A stretch of 64,000 nucleotides of DNA from positions 1 to 64,000 of the forward strand of contig VZRS01015011.1 in assembly GCA_013398055.1 (NCBI GenBank), written 5' to 3'. Positions 14,420 through 25,800 of the stretch are shown piece after piece (the first letter of the stretch is position 1; each line of letters opens with the position of its first letter). The stretch is from Ifrita kowaldi (lineage: Eukaryota; Chordata; Aves; Passeriformes; Cinclosomatidae). Below the pieces are notes generated by a model. It searched no databases. It was not told the DNA's origin and saw nothing but the letters and a program-made list of their open reading frames with translations. A program made the translations under genes and the position numbers.

Positions 14420-14770
14420 AATGAGATGCAAAAGCTGTGCCCAGCCTAGTGCCCTGAGATGGCCTCCCCCATGGAACGCAGGACATCTATGGGGAAGGGA
14501 GGAAAAGGATTAACCTGAGGTTCCTGAGATGTGAAGAAGGCTTTGGATTGCCTGGGCATTTTGTGGAGGCTGTTTCTGACCCAGGACTGAAGGAGCCCAT
14601 TACTCTCATCTTGCAGTCGCCTGACCCCTGGGCCGCCCAGTGGCCCTGGCAGGAGACTGCTTCTTTGGCCAAAGGCCNTCCCTCTGGGCGGATCCATCTG
14701 CCCATTGGATGGCAAATCTTGGAGGGACAGGAGGCGGGTCCCAGGCAGGCTAAAGTGCACTGCAACATCA
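14420..14770. other. GC-richer patch, open on both strands, with an N
   Basis: A locally GC-rich segment in an AT-rich background. It is open on the plus strand (frame 14548-14970, 140 codons, counting through an undetermined base at 14678) and in two minus frames (14446-14760 and 14487-14771). Openness in three frames at once points to a composition effect (few TA-containing stops) rather than to a gene. An old repeat or an exon remains possible; I recognise no protein family. Confidence 0.3.
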
Positions 14771-16349
14771 TCTCACCACATTCAAAGTTGCATGGGGCAG
14801 GTCAGGCTGACAGGGATACTTGTATCCATCTGTGGCAGACCACCAGCTTGAGCTGTAGGCTTATGCACTGGAGCCACCCTAATATTTTCAATTTCAAATG
14901 TTGTTTCTCATTGCTGGTCCACCAGAAAACAGCTGCTCAGATGTCTCCTGGGCAATCAATCCACGTGTAAAGAAACCTGAGGCCTCTGTTGGGCTTATAT
15001 CAGTGATGGACAAAAATGTTGTGTATATGATAAGGACAGGTCCCAGGAATGATTAACTGTCTTTTTCTACCCTGTGAATGAGCAGTGTGTGAGAGAGCAG
15101 AGCCTGCTGCAAATCATGGTAACACTCATGTCCATGATGTCTGCACTGCTAAGGTTCCAGCACCCACCCTTTTGCCTGCATCTAAATTTCCCCACTCCAG
15201 GAACTCCTTGGTTGCTTTTCCTTAGGCAGTGAAATAATCTGTACATATTGGGGAATAGTGGTATCAGAGAAGAACAGCAGAGAACTTCCTAAAAACAAGA
15301 ATTCATATAGACCTTAGTCTTAATTCAATAAAGCATCTTCTCAAAAGCAAAGTTGTAAAACCAATACATTATACCCCTGGTCCATGCTGCTTGTAAATAG
15401 ATGATATTTATTCTTTAAAGAGCAAGAAGGAAGGCAATAATTTATTAACAATTTTTAAATATTTAAGATACATCATTATAGTAATATTGAAATCTGATGT
15501 GCAATTGATACTAACAGATAATTAGGACACACATACGGCATTTTTAAGCCACTCTGCATATCACTTAGATTTAAAATTATATCTTGGATTAGACAATTAT
15601 ACTTCAATATCAGTTTTTGGGCAAGTGCAATGCTCTTTTTGCCTATGACAAGTAATCTGCTCTTCATTTTAAAGGAACTTGCTTTGTTCTATCACGGGGT
15701 GTTGGAAGTTGTATCTTAACAAATTCTGTTTGACAGAAACTGTCCCCCTTTCATGCATACATCTTAACTCATATCCTAATGTTTTTCTTGCACCTCTTTG
15801 TATAATTAGAAAGCAAAAGAGCAAACTGATTTCTCATAACTCTCTGAATTGGTATCAGAAAACAACTTTTAGCTGTTTTCAGTTCTTGAGAATAGCTAGT
15901 TTTCATTTTAAATTTAGGGATTCTTGTGCCCATGATGCATTGTAGTTTGACTTCTATAAAATCAGAATATTAATTTGGGCAGTAAGTGTCACAAACCTTC
16001 TGTCATAAGTATCTTCTAACTATCACAAATTTACAAGGTCAATTTCTTTCTTTTAATGGATCTGACTTAATTTGAGTGTAAAATGTTTTGGCCTAGCCGT
16101 AACCCACTATTATAGCAGAGAATAAAAATCACTACATTACTCGGTACTTTTAAATAGCATCTTTCATACTCTGAAGAGCCTAACAGTCTTTAATTCCTTC
16201 ATCCTTCTGACCTATTCTGAGCAAGCTCACTCCCTATTTGCTCCTTTAGTCCTGTATTTGTTACGTGCAATTTCATCATTTACCAAGGATTTACATATCC
16301 ATACTTAAATTTCTCAGAAAAAAAAATGAAGGTCATGCATCACAAAGAT

Positions 16350-16578
16350 GATAGGTTTAGATTAGCTATTAGGAGTAAATTCTTCACTATGAGGCTGGTG
16401 AGGCACTGGAACAGCTTACCCAGAGGGGTTGTGGATGCCCCATCCCTGGAAGAATTCAAGGTCAAGTTGGATGGACCTCTGAGTAACCTGATCTAGTGGA
16501 AGGTATCCCTGCACACGGAAGCGGGGGTGCAGTTAGATGCTTTTAAGGTCCTTTCCAACCAAACCATCCTATGGCTCA
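16350..16578 (+). mobile_element. CR1 LINE 3' end fragment
   Basis: Matches the last part of CR1: TTTAGATTAGCTATTAGGAG, then GTGAGGCACTGGAACAG, a 'GTGGATGCCCCATCCCTGGA' block, GTTGGATGGA, and the terminal 'AAGGTCCTTTCCAACCAAAC' followed by a degenerate end (CATCCTATGGCTC) where ATTCTATGATTC is expected. This is the C-terminal end of ORF2 plus the short 3' UTR, 5'-truncated and diverged. It encodes nothing complete. Confidence 0.9.
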
Positions 16579-19500
16579 ACTGTTTTCAAGGACTGTTTTC
16601 GAAGAAGACATAACTCAGAAGTGAATCTGCATTTTTCAGTTTCAATGCTCGTTTGAAAATTGGTAGAAGTCACAATGGCAAAAAGTATTTTCCATTGTGC
16701 CATCTTGCTTGCTATATAACTTATTTCATTTGGTATGTAAACCAATGCTTAGTTTTTCAATTGTTACTGTCGAAAAGAAATGTTAAAGTTTTGCCAATTA
16801 GTTTAGTAGCAAGAGGCATTTAAATAACATTTGGTGTCAATATTTGTGATTGAGAATCAATATCGCAAAGTAGAAAGCAACCCAGAACACTGTAGCTGGG
16901 AAGACAATCTCATTTCCCTCCTCTTCATCTTCATTTTTCAATTATAAATTGTGGCAATTGGTTAATACTTTGTCTAATAGCTTTTCATCTTTGTTTTCAG
17001 AGTTTAAAGGGAGTGGAAATAATGTTTTCTCTCTTTGTTCCTTGACTTCAAATATAAAAGATGTTATATTTCATGTATAGAACTTCACAAAAGGAATGCA
17101 GATAGTTATACCAAATGATTATGTAAAGACCATTAGAAAGAGTAAATCCGCTGTTCTGAAAGGATTCGGTGAGTTCTTGAAATCACGGGAGATAGCAGCT
17201 TTTCATGTCCTTGCCAGCTAAAGTTATTCAAGTGTCCAATTAGAGTTATGAAATACTATTTTTCTTTTACTTAAAAGAACAGTTTTTAAGGTTTTCTGGT
17301 CTGATAACAATGAGATATTCATATAAAAACAATATTTTTAGGTGAAACAAATCATGTGATGTAAGATGTTAAAAGCAGTGAAAAGAAAACTATCTTCAAA
17401 GATGTGAAAAGAAGTTTTCTAGCAATGTCCTTCACAATGTAAATACTCAAAATTATGGGGAAGGTAAATGATCCATCATTTGGGGAAATTTTTATAGGCA
17501 TTATTTTTCCACTTGCTGTGAATATATGCTGAAACTATTACTCTGTGCTGGTACTAAATGAGACTTACAGGAATCCGAGTTATATGCCCCATGAAGCTTC
17601 CTTTAGAGCTGGTGTCGCATGACTTCATCTTTTTATGAACCAGTTTTCTGCCTGCACAGAGTCACAAAAGAGCTTATACAGATGATTGAAGATATCTCTT
17701 AGGACTCGAGTTATTTTCAAGACTCAAAACTCTTGAGTAAATATAATGTGTTTTAGATACACCTCTGCTAAGCCACTTACGTAGTATGGAATGGAGGGGA
17801 CGATTCTTATGCAGCTGGGAAAAAACCTATTTAATACAACTAATAGCACCTCAGAGGGAAAATATCTTCCTAAGGAATCTTTACAGAAACATGGCCTTGC
17901 TGTGTGAATCTGTAGTGACGTTCGCAGTACATTTATGTTTTCATTATCTGCTTTCTGTGATTTGTGACAAGGAACTGATGATCAGGTTCATGCACATATC
18001 TGAACCTTAGAACACACCTTTGAGAGCTCAATGTCTATGATCGTTTTATGACTTTCAAATTTTCATAATAGGGATAGAGACAAGAGAAGCAGAGCCTGCC
18101 TTCAGAAATCCATCTCTACATCAGCACTGAATTTAAATTTTGGTTAAATAATAAATATAAGCCTATACTTCCAAAGTAAAAGGAAAAACTGGCGTTTCAG
18201 ATATAATCTGTTATTTCCTGAAAAAGAAGGGGCAGCAATTTTATTGTCCAAATTTCATTCTTTAAAACCCTAAATTTAGCTATTTCAGAAGTAAAATAGA
18301 AATTAGGTTACTCAGCTCTTTTCCTGGAAATAAAATAGAATTATCAGTGTGTAGTGATATGAGATGGAATAGGAGAATTATGAAGTGGAGAAAAATAAAT
18401 ATTAATACTACAAATATTGTTTCATTTTTGTACCGTTACCTGAATTATCTGTCAGCAAGTAAAATGAACATTTTTAATCAGAATCATGACAAAATTTGAT
18501 TACTTTTCTGTTCTTTCTGTCAAATTTTGAGAACAATATTTCTGTCGTATAAGTGATGTCTGTATGGGTATCTCAATCTGTTTACTCAAATGTTTTTGAA
18601 TGAAGAGAAATAGAATCTAAATTATTAAATTTGTATAATATTTTCTTCTTGCAATAATGATCATATAATTACAACAGTCAGTTATGTAATTATATTTGTT
18701 CTTGAGCTTAGATTTCATGTAAGTATATGCAGTAATTCAATTTCATCTGCATGATTATGCAGTGTCATAAAAAATTAAATAAATATGCTACAAAGCAAAA
18801 TGTGAATAATGTAAGTTATTAGAAAGAGAACTTGTTCAGTCCAAAGTTGCTTAATCATCATATGCTTAGTTTATTGCTGCACTTTTCCCTTTTATTACTC
18901 CCAAGAAATTAGAACAAACTTTATGGGCTCTTAAGCCTGTGATTTAGTTTATTATGTAAACTACGCTACATTTCCATATTCTGTTGACTTTCGTTATTAA
19001 ACAACTGATTCTTGGACTTAATAAGAATAATTTCTTGGGAACATCTTCATCAGCTCTGCTGTTGATCCTGCAATCATGTTGATCATGTTCAGCAGCATAT
19101 TGCAAAAATGTGTGGAGTAAAGAGAGATGTTGAGGAAGTCTCACTTTCATTAGACAAGTGTAAGAAGCTGTGGGGTATTTATTCCTATATAAACCACAGA
19201 AGTTAAAAAAAAAAAAAAAGAGAAGAAGAAGAAATAGCTAAATTCTGTAGACAGCATTGGTAAAAATATCTCTGTTTCAAATAATTTTCACTTGGAAGCA
19301 AAGTCCAGAGATTGCCTCCTGAAGAGGAACATTATGTTGGAGGCTCCATAAGCAAAGTAAATTCAGAGGTGAGTAGAGTTCAAAGCAAGTTAAAAAAGCC
19401 AACAGGATTTTTGGAGATAGTGTTTTTGGACATGACAGATGAAGTTTGAAGAAGTCCAGTGTGGTTCAGATGTACCAATAGGAGGAAATATTTTTTCTTT

Positions 19501-20060
19501 TTCCCTTTCTTCTTGTTCAATAATGACATAGTCAAAAGCACATTACAATTTAAAAAAAAATTACTTTAGAAAACAAGAATGAACAGAAACAGAGTTTGAG
19601 GATTTTATAAAAAGATCAGAAAAAGGAATGCAAAATTCCTTTCTCCTTGAAGTACTTTATCTAGAAACTGAGATAAGTGAAGTATGTTCAGCACGTTTCA
19701 CTGTTCTACCAAATCTCTATAGATTCCTTAGGAGATATTTTGGAACTATAATGGAAACATTACTGGAAAAAAACCTGAGGCATAATGCTTCGCTTTTATA
19801 TTTTTTTTTTCTCTTAGCTATGATTTTGAAAATATTTTAATTGACTTTGCCTTCATTTAACTCAGTGTAAAGACTGATCATATTCAAGTATATGTTCAAG
19901 GCACTGAGCTGACTAGACTTTCATCAAATGTTCTTCTGGTTGAGTGTAACTATTATTTAGAGGGTAATTTTATTTCATGTCATGACAGATTTTTAAAAAT
20001 GCTAGTTAATAGCCATGAGGAAATTGAATTCCTCCCACAAGAAGAATAGAGTTAAGTGGG
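16579..20060. other. Gene-free stretch
   Basis: AT-rich DNA with no recognisable gene or transposon. A poly(A)-plus-GAA run lies at 19205-19236. The open frames (17786-18010, 18944-19150, 19628-19840) are short, isolated and match no family I know. Confidence 0.55.
20056..20060 (+). repeat. Left 5-bp direct repeat GTGGG (candidate target-site duplication)
   Basis: GTGGG directly abuts the TGTCCTGG start of the element at 20061, and the same five bases follow the GGACA end at 20955. A 5-bp duplication fits retroviral-type integration. Five bases could match by chance, but the exact placement at both outer ends supports a real duplication. Confidence 0.7.
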
Positions 20061-20733
20061 TGTCCTGGGGTGACTGTATGATACTGTATTCCTTATCATC
20101 TGCTCTATGCCCATCTAGAATGCATAGATATTCTATCTGTACATGAATCCTGTGCCTTTCTCTGCCTTTAAGGGAGATGGGGGAGAGCCGGTGGAATTCC
20201 TTCAGCACTGTGTTCAAACACAGAGATAAGCTCACTGGCTTCTCCTGCCCGGCTGCTCCGCTTCTGCAGCAGGGAAGAGTTACATTCCTTTTGCTTTTTA
20301 GCTAGTTTCTTGTTCGTTAATTAAAGCATGGAGCCCTGGGACTTCGGCTTCTTCTTCATCTCTTCTGGAACTGTTCAGAACACCAGAACATCAGAACTTC
20401 ACTGGGAGGCCTTTCCACAGAGGCCCAGAGGGGTCATGCTGAACCCCAGCTCCGGAGAGGAGAAAGCCACACCCCACACCCACAAAGAACTCCGAAATCT
20501 ACCCAGGTTCTCACCACAGCAAGAAGTTTTATTATTTAGTATTATTCTTTTTTTTTTTTTTTGTCCCATGCCTGTGTGCACTCTGCTTGTTATATAAATA
20601 GGTTTGGTTTTTTTTCACTTTCCTCCAAGGAAAATTTTTTCTGAACCTGGTGGGGCAGGGGTGGCCGTAACCTGCCTTATATCAGAGGATGCTCATTTCA
20701 GATGTTCCTCCGAATTTGTCACAAACCGGGACA
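20061..20733 (+). mobile_element. LTR of an avian endogenous retrovirus family
   Basis: Starts TGTCCTGG and ends AAACCGGGACA, giving the TG...CA ends and short inverted termini typical of LTRs. It contains a purine-rich U3-like stretch near 20170-20195, an AATTAAAGC polyadenylation-like signal near 20318, and a U5-like part with AGAACACCAGAACATCAG and a T-rich run near 20550. The order resembles an LTR family I remember from songbird genomes; I cannot name the family. The frames inside it (20328-20597 and others) are incidental. No gag, pol or env is attached. At its 3' end it runs directly into an inverted partial copy of itself instead of a target-site duplication. Confidence 0.7.
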
Positions 20734-20955
20734 GATAATTAGGAAATTAGGAATGTAACTCTCTTCCCTGCTGCAGACGTGGAGCACCCGGGTAGGAGAA
20801 GCCAGAGAGCTTATCTCTGTATTTGAACACAGAGCCAAAGGAATTCCACTGGCTCTCCCTGCCCCCTCCCTTAAAGGTACAGAAAGGCAGAGGATTCGTG
20901 TCTGGGCATAGAGCAGACGGCAGGGAATACAGTATCATACAGTTATTCCAGGACA
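20734..20955 (-). mobile_element. Inverted partial copy of the same LTR (5' portion)
   Basis: Read on the minus strand from 20955 this begins TGTCCTGGAATAACTGTATG and follows the first about 230 bases of the LTR at 20061: GATACTGTATTCC, CTGCTCTATGCCC, TTTAAGGGAG, CAGTGGAATTCC, ACAGAGATAAGCTC, CTGCAGCAGGGAAGAG. It lacks a block of roughly 25-30 bases that the plus copy has near 20113-20140. Similarity fades at 20734-20748, next to the first LTR's end. Confidence 0.85.
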
Positions 20956-20960
20956 GTGGG
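20956..20960 (+). repeat. Right 5-bp direct repeat GTGGG (candidate target-site duplication)
   Basis: Immediately follows the outer end of the inverted LTR copy and matches 20056-20060. Together the two suggest that 20061-20955 entered as a single unit. Confidence 0.7.
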
Positions 20961-21369
20961 TCAAGTCATGGTCGCTATATTAGAAAATGCCGAAAATGCT
21001 TTCTGTTATTTTACTTATTTAAGTCTTTATCATTACTTTAATATTTAGAATGTATTATCTAATGCTTTTTTATCATATGGTAGTTTTTGACTGTTTAGCT
21101 TTGCAATTTGGATTAATAATCTTTGAAGATTCTTATTTGTGTGTTATTTCCCATATTTTAGGAGAAGTTGCCTGACAATAAGTAATTCCATGGATTGGCA
21201 TCAAAATACCTTCCATCAAAGCCATGTGATTTTCTAGGAACATCCACCCTTGCTGCTGTTACCTGACTTTTGGACCACTGCTGAAGACACATAAGAAATT
21301 CTGATTATGGGAAAAGTGTTTGGTTCATGCATCTTAAACAAAATTAGAAGTGAAGTGTTTTATTGATTT
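20961..21369. other. Gene-free spacer
   Basis: AT-rich sequence between two LTR-type repeats, with nothing recognisable in it. Confidence 0.5.
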
Positions 21370-22115
21370 CTTAATGATAGAAAATTAACCTACGGCCAGT
21401 GGATGAGGATCAACACCAATGCAGCAACACAGAAACCATGGTCCTAGGTCCTTTCTGCAAAAGGTTAATTAATACCTAAAAATTTTCTAAGCATGCTTTC
21501 ATAATTATTCTCAAAAAACTCTTATCTCATGCACATGCAGAATGATGGTAAATCATTTCTCCCTCACAGGCGAGGTTTAGTTCCTCACTTCTGGGACTGT
21601 GGTTTTGCTACCTGCAGATGCCTCCTGTGGGCGACATCAATAGTCTCATTTGCATCAACCCGTGCAACCTAAGCACCACATCTACATGTTCTTTGAACAT
21701 CTCTGTGCCTGTGTGTTTGCATGTGAATTAATTATGGTATGAGTCTTGTAACTGTTAATCTGACATTAAGTCACTGTTACAGCAAGTCTCATTGAATCAC
21801 ATTATAAATAGTAAACTGGGCAATAATTAAATGCTACTAAACCCTTTTGCACCCTCATCTTTTTATATCTGTATCCTCTGCACCCTAACTCTTTTGCATC
21901 TCTGGCCTCTGTGTAAATAATTCTAAACTGATTCTATTCTGATTTTCCTGTGTATGATTCATTCAAGTAGTAATTAATAGAGTGAACCTCGGCATCAAAC
22001 TCTGTCACAAAGTCGCACTTTAGCAAATTCATATTAAAACCTGCTTGTTTGTCAATATCTGTGATGATGATTCTTTAAGCAGCCTAACCCCTCCATCATG
22101 ACATGCTCATGCTGG
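21370..22115 (-). mobile_element. Probable LTR-type repeat, minus strand
   Basis: On the minus strand it begins TGTCATGATGGAGGGG (22115 downward) and contains GTGCGACTTTGTGACAGAG, GAGGTTCACTCTATTAAT, TTTAGAATTATTTACAC and AGAGGCCAGAGATGCAAAAG, with a partly repeated 'GGGTGCA' motif. It recalls a widespread avian LTR-type repeat, but only from memory. The left boundary is uncertain, and no target-site duplication or coding part was found. It could be an unrelated old interspersed repeat. Confidence 0.35.
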
Positions 22116-22212
22116 ACACTGCAGCACCACTCAACCCCCCCCCTCCCTTCCTGGGTCCTGTCCTGACCACACCCTGCGCTAAGGTTTAGACCTGGTGCAA
22201 TCTTTGAATTAG

Positions 22213-22353
22213 GCTGAGGCAGTAGCTAGAACTGTTGCGGTGGCTCAGCCCGTACAAGGGCCTGAGTTGATTTCCTGGGTTTGCTTCCCCGCCTTAGATA
22301 GCGAGGCGGAGGAGGAGTCCAGCTCGGAGCCTGGGGAAGAGATGTCAGTCTAA
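22213..22353 (+). pseudogene. 3' end of a retroviral ORF, acidic C-terminal tail
   Basis: An open frame of 46 codons to a TAA, cut off upstream by an in-frame TAG at 22210-22212. The visible part is a hydrophobic segment near PELISWVCFP followed by a strongly acidic, serine-rich tail (AEEESSSEPGEEM). It ends about 11 bases inside the LTR that follows and overlaps the polypurine tract, as the last ORF of a retrovirus-like element often does. Which ORF it was is not clear from so short a remnant, and I do not recognise the family. A non-viral origin is possible. The remnant is far too short to function. Confidence 0.35.
22331..22342 (+). promoter_or_regulatory. Polypurine tract (plus-strand primer site)
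   Basis: CTGGGGAAGAGA directly precedes the TGTCAG start of the LTR, where retroviral plus-strand DNA synthesis is primed. Its position fixes the orientation (plus) and the LTR start. Confidence 0.5.
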
Positions 22354-22802
22354 GAAGCACCGCCCTGTGGGTGTCTGCTGGGACACGCTCTCTCCTCCTC
22401 CTGATTTATTCATTTCTAGAAAGTTCTGTTGGCTTAAACTATTGATTGGCTGCTACGTTATGCATATTCATATTCACTGTTTAATAATCTATGAGTTTCT
22501 GGAAGGTTCCTCTGTTCCTGCTTCCCCATTTTTTGAGTTAAGCTTGTCCTGCCTGCTGTGTACCCTCATTGGCTGTATGTCATCACCTGTCATTGCTTTA
22601 TTGGTCCTTTGTTTTCCACGCCCTGAGATCAGTCTGAGTATAAAACCCTGTGTCACGTTTATTACCTGCGTCTTTTGGACCCTTGTATCTGACCTTGCCA
22701 CTTCGTTAAACCTGTTTCCTGTCCACCAAAAGAGGACCTCCTCACTCCTTTGTTCCTGCCGCGTCGCCTGCGTTTCCATCGGCTTCAGCTTAGCCCGTAA
22801 CA
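22343..22802 (+). mobile_element. LTR of a second endogenous retrovirus family
   Basis: A 460-bp segment running TGTCAG...CGTAACA, preceded by a polypurine tract. It contains a TATA box (TATAAAA, 22639-22645), followed by a CACG-containing transcribed part and a C/T-rich U5-like stretch. It is clearly richer in GC and CpG than its surroundings, which fits a younger insertion. The 200-codon open frame across it (22367-22969) starts in U3 and is incidental. No target-site duplication could be fixed because the matching 5' end is missing, so this is probably the 3' LTR of a mostly deleted provirus. The 3' boundary is uncertain by a few bases. Confidence 0.55.
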
Positions 22803-25800
22803 ACGGTGCGCCTGCTCCTGGGAGCGTTCTGTCCTTGGCCAGACACATTGCCTCCTTCCAGGGCCACTGGGCGGTCCAGAGGTCAAGGCGGCAACATAGA
22901 ACATCAGGGAGGATTGCCTTATGGCATGTTGCTTTCCTTCTCTTTTATTTTGTTAACTTTTTTTTTTAGTTCTAACTCTTGCAATGCCTTTCAAGGATTG
23001 AGGTGGGGACAGGGGTCATCGTCTGCGATGTTGCTAAAAATGCTTTTACTTCCAATCAAATAAAATTAGGTTTCCCTTTCCATTAATTTTCTTTCCATTT
23101 TTAAAGTCCCTAGTTGTGACCACAGCAACAGATCTTTTGGTTTGGGTTTTATTTTTTTTTTTTTTTGTGCCAGAATGTACCAATCATTTTAGGAAGTACC
23201 TTCTGCCACTTTAGTGACTGTCACAGATTGAGAAACACTCAGTACTGAAGTATCTGGCTTCTGGTTAATTGGGAGCACTGATCTGAGGTTCAGAACTTAC
23301 TGGTTTTTCTCTCAGAGCAGAGACTTGAGGGAAATGTTTTCCTGCTGTCGTCTCATAGAGCAGTAGACAACATTGGGCTGTTTGGAGTTCTTAGCACAGT
23401 GAACTAAAAAATCTTTTACAGGATCAGTATGGACACAGCAGTCCAATATTTAAACTTTTAAGGTCCAGGAAGACATTTAGAATGGTGATCTGTTTATCAC
23501 AGCAAATTTGATTAATGATAATGGTGCTTTAACAAGGTTAGCAAAAGATGCAAAGGCCATCTCCTGGCAGGGTTTCAAGTTTCTCCTTGGACTGCAACAG
23601 TACCTAAGAAAAAACAGCATTTTCACAATAGGAGAACAATTTTTTTCTAGGCTTAGTCTTAAGGCTGCAAGCCATTTTGGCTACACTTGAAAGCATTTCA
23701 CAGCCTTATTTGCAGGCACTGTTATCCACCACCTATAATAACATTTATAGTGTCTTCACTCTGTTCGTCTCTTTCTGTTGTATTAACACCTCTAATTGGC
23801 AAACTGGGCAATTTTCTAGCTTCAGCTGTATGAGCTGAGGAAGAAACATTGTTAGTGAACAATTTAAGACCCTCTATCAATAATTGGAAGTGTTAACGTC
23901 ACTTAAAGGTCAACGTTTTAGCCTTATAAAATCACCTGCAAAATTGCCAAAATAAAATGACTGAGCACTCTGTCATTTCACAGGGTTGTTGAAAAAAATG
24001 CATTATAAAGGATCTCCCTGCTTCAGAAAGCACAATCTCATGCTGTATGAAAAAGATTCATCAAAGAATTTCTGTGATTAATTTTAAGTTACTCTGAAAA
24101 TGCTCATTCATCTTTGTAGTGGTAGTGTAAATGTAACAACATTTCTTTTAATTAAACTTAATATTAAAATGCTACATTGAAACAATTATTTATTTTAATT
24201 ATTGCGTCATTAAGATAATTTGAAAAAGAAGAATTTTAAAGAGCCTTACCTTTACTTTCGGGTTGTGTTGCTAAAGAAAAGTGATTTCCATATGCTGGTT
24301 TACTCCCATTTTACAACTCATTTACTCACATTCGCCTTACGTAAGGAAGTACAAAATATAAATGTTCAAACATCAGTGATTGCAATACAGACATTTCACA
24401 CATGTCTGGGAAAATAAATTCCATTTTATCCCTGTGTAGAATATTTCAAAACAAACACACTCTTCACCAGACTTTCCATTTCAAATATCCATATTTAAAT
24501 TCCATTTGGGATCATAGTCTTGCAATCTACTGGAGATAATATATAAAATTTATATACTGGGGCAATACCATAGTAAAAAGAAAATTTAAAAGGAAATAAT
24601 ACCATAAGAGGAGGAATGTTTGCAATTTTGGCCTGCTTGTTAAAAACAGCTACCAGCAGTAAGTCAGGACTAGTTGAAGCTTGTGAACGTAAATGGAATA
24701 CCTCTGTTGCATCATTGGTATTTGATTATTTAATTTTTCGAATGTGTGAAAATGGCTGATGAAAAGGACATGAAGCGTGATGTGAAATCTTAGTATTATT
24801 CCCTGATCTCATTCTCAAGAAGCATCTGAATAGAAGAACATTGTTGCAGTGCTTTTTCTCTGGGTTTAAAACTGCAAGTCAAGTTTATTTGCTAGCTAGG
24901 TCTACTTCACTGTTGCAAGGGATAATAGTAAAAGTATAGATCAACAGATTAGTGCTCATATATAAACCAAGAGTTCAAATCGTAATGAAAATTAGAGGTA
25001 AAAGTATAGATACAGTTACTATGCCTTGTTAATTCTCTTAAGATCTTGTTTTACACAAAGTCAGCACAGTGCTGTCTTTAGAGACAAGAAGATAGACAAC
25101 TTGATCATGGTATTTTCCAAGATTTTTACAGATATCATGTAATTGTTATTTGTGGACTACTTTCTTTTTAAATCACATCAATATTTCCTACCTCAAAAAA
25201 ACAAACAAATAAAAAACCCAAAAAAAACACCCAAACAAACAAAAAACCCCCAAAAAACCCAAACATTTTTATTTGTCACGGTAGGTACGTGAAATCAAAG
25301 TGTTCAGGACTGAGAATTCAGTTCTGGATGGGAGAACACTTCAAGACACATGACAAGCCCTTACTGCTTTCTTCCGCTAGGAGCACAATATGGCAGCAGC
25401 ACAATGCTATTCCCATTCCAAGTGTGCACAATACCCAGGGATACTAAGATTACCAGCTACTCCACTGGCATGCTATTGTGTAAGTTTCCTTCTACCTGCT
25501 GGATTTCATGTCCCTCAGTCACAAGGGTATTCGTTACTATGTGACCAATGACTTTATGTGGGTCTTCTGTCCCTCCCTTGCCCTATATCAACTAATCTTT
25601 AATGCTTTAGTGTAGCAGAAAAGTAAATAAAACAGATAGGCAGACAGAGATATATTCAGCATTGAAAGCGAAGAGATATTAACTGTCTTTTTCACTTCAG
25701 ATGAACTTAGTTCTCAGCTGTCTTCTGAATTCAGTCAAGTCAAAGGACTTTTTTCCTGCAGTTATTTTTACGTGATAAATTAAAAAATTGCAAGAACCAT

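Larger units (their letters stand above)
6816..16349. other. Long gene-free stretch
   Basis: About 9.5 kb of mostly AT-rich DNA with no recognisable gene or transposon. Open frames are short (at most 140 codons) and overlap on both strands. Local features are a GC-richer patch at 14420-14770 containing an isolated N at 14678, and short TA-rich runs near 12557-12600. Very old unrecognised repeats could be present. Confidence 0.5.

Noticed and set aside
14548..14970. 140-codon plus-strand open frame
   Set aside because: It reads through an undetermined base, and two minus-strand frames are open over the same DNA, so composition is the simpler explanation.
20328..20597. 89-codon plus-strand frame and its minus-strand partner
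   Set aside because: Lies wholly inside the LTR at 20061-20733; LTRs do not normally encode protein.
22367..22969. 200-codon plus-strand open frame, the longest in the window
   Set aside because: It starts inside U3 of the LTR, crosses its TATA box and U5, and runs into flanking sequence. It has no domain I recognise, and GC-rich LTR sequence naturally lacks stops.
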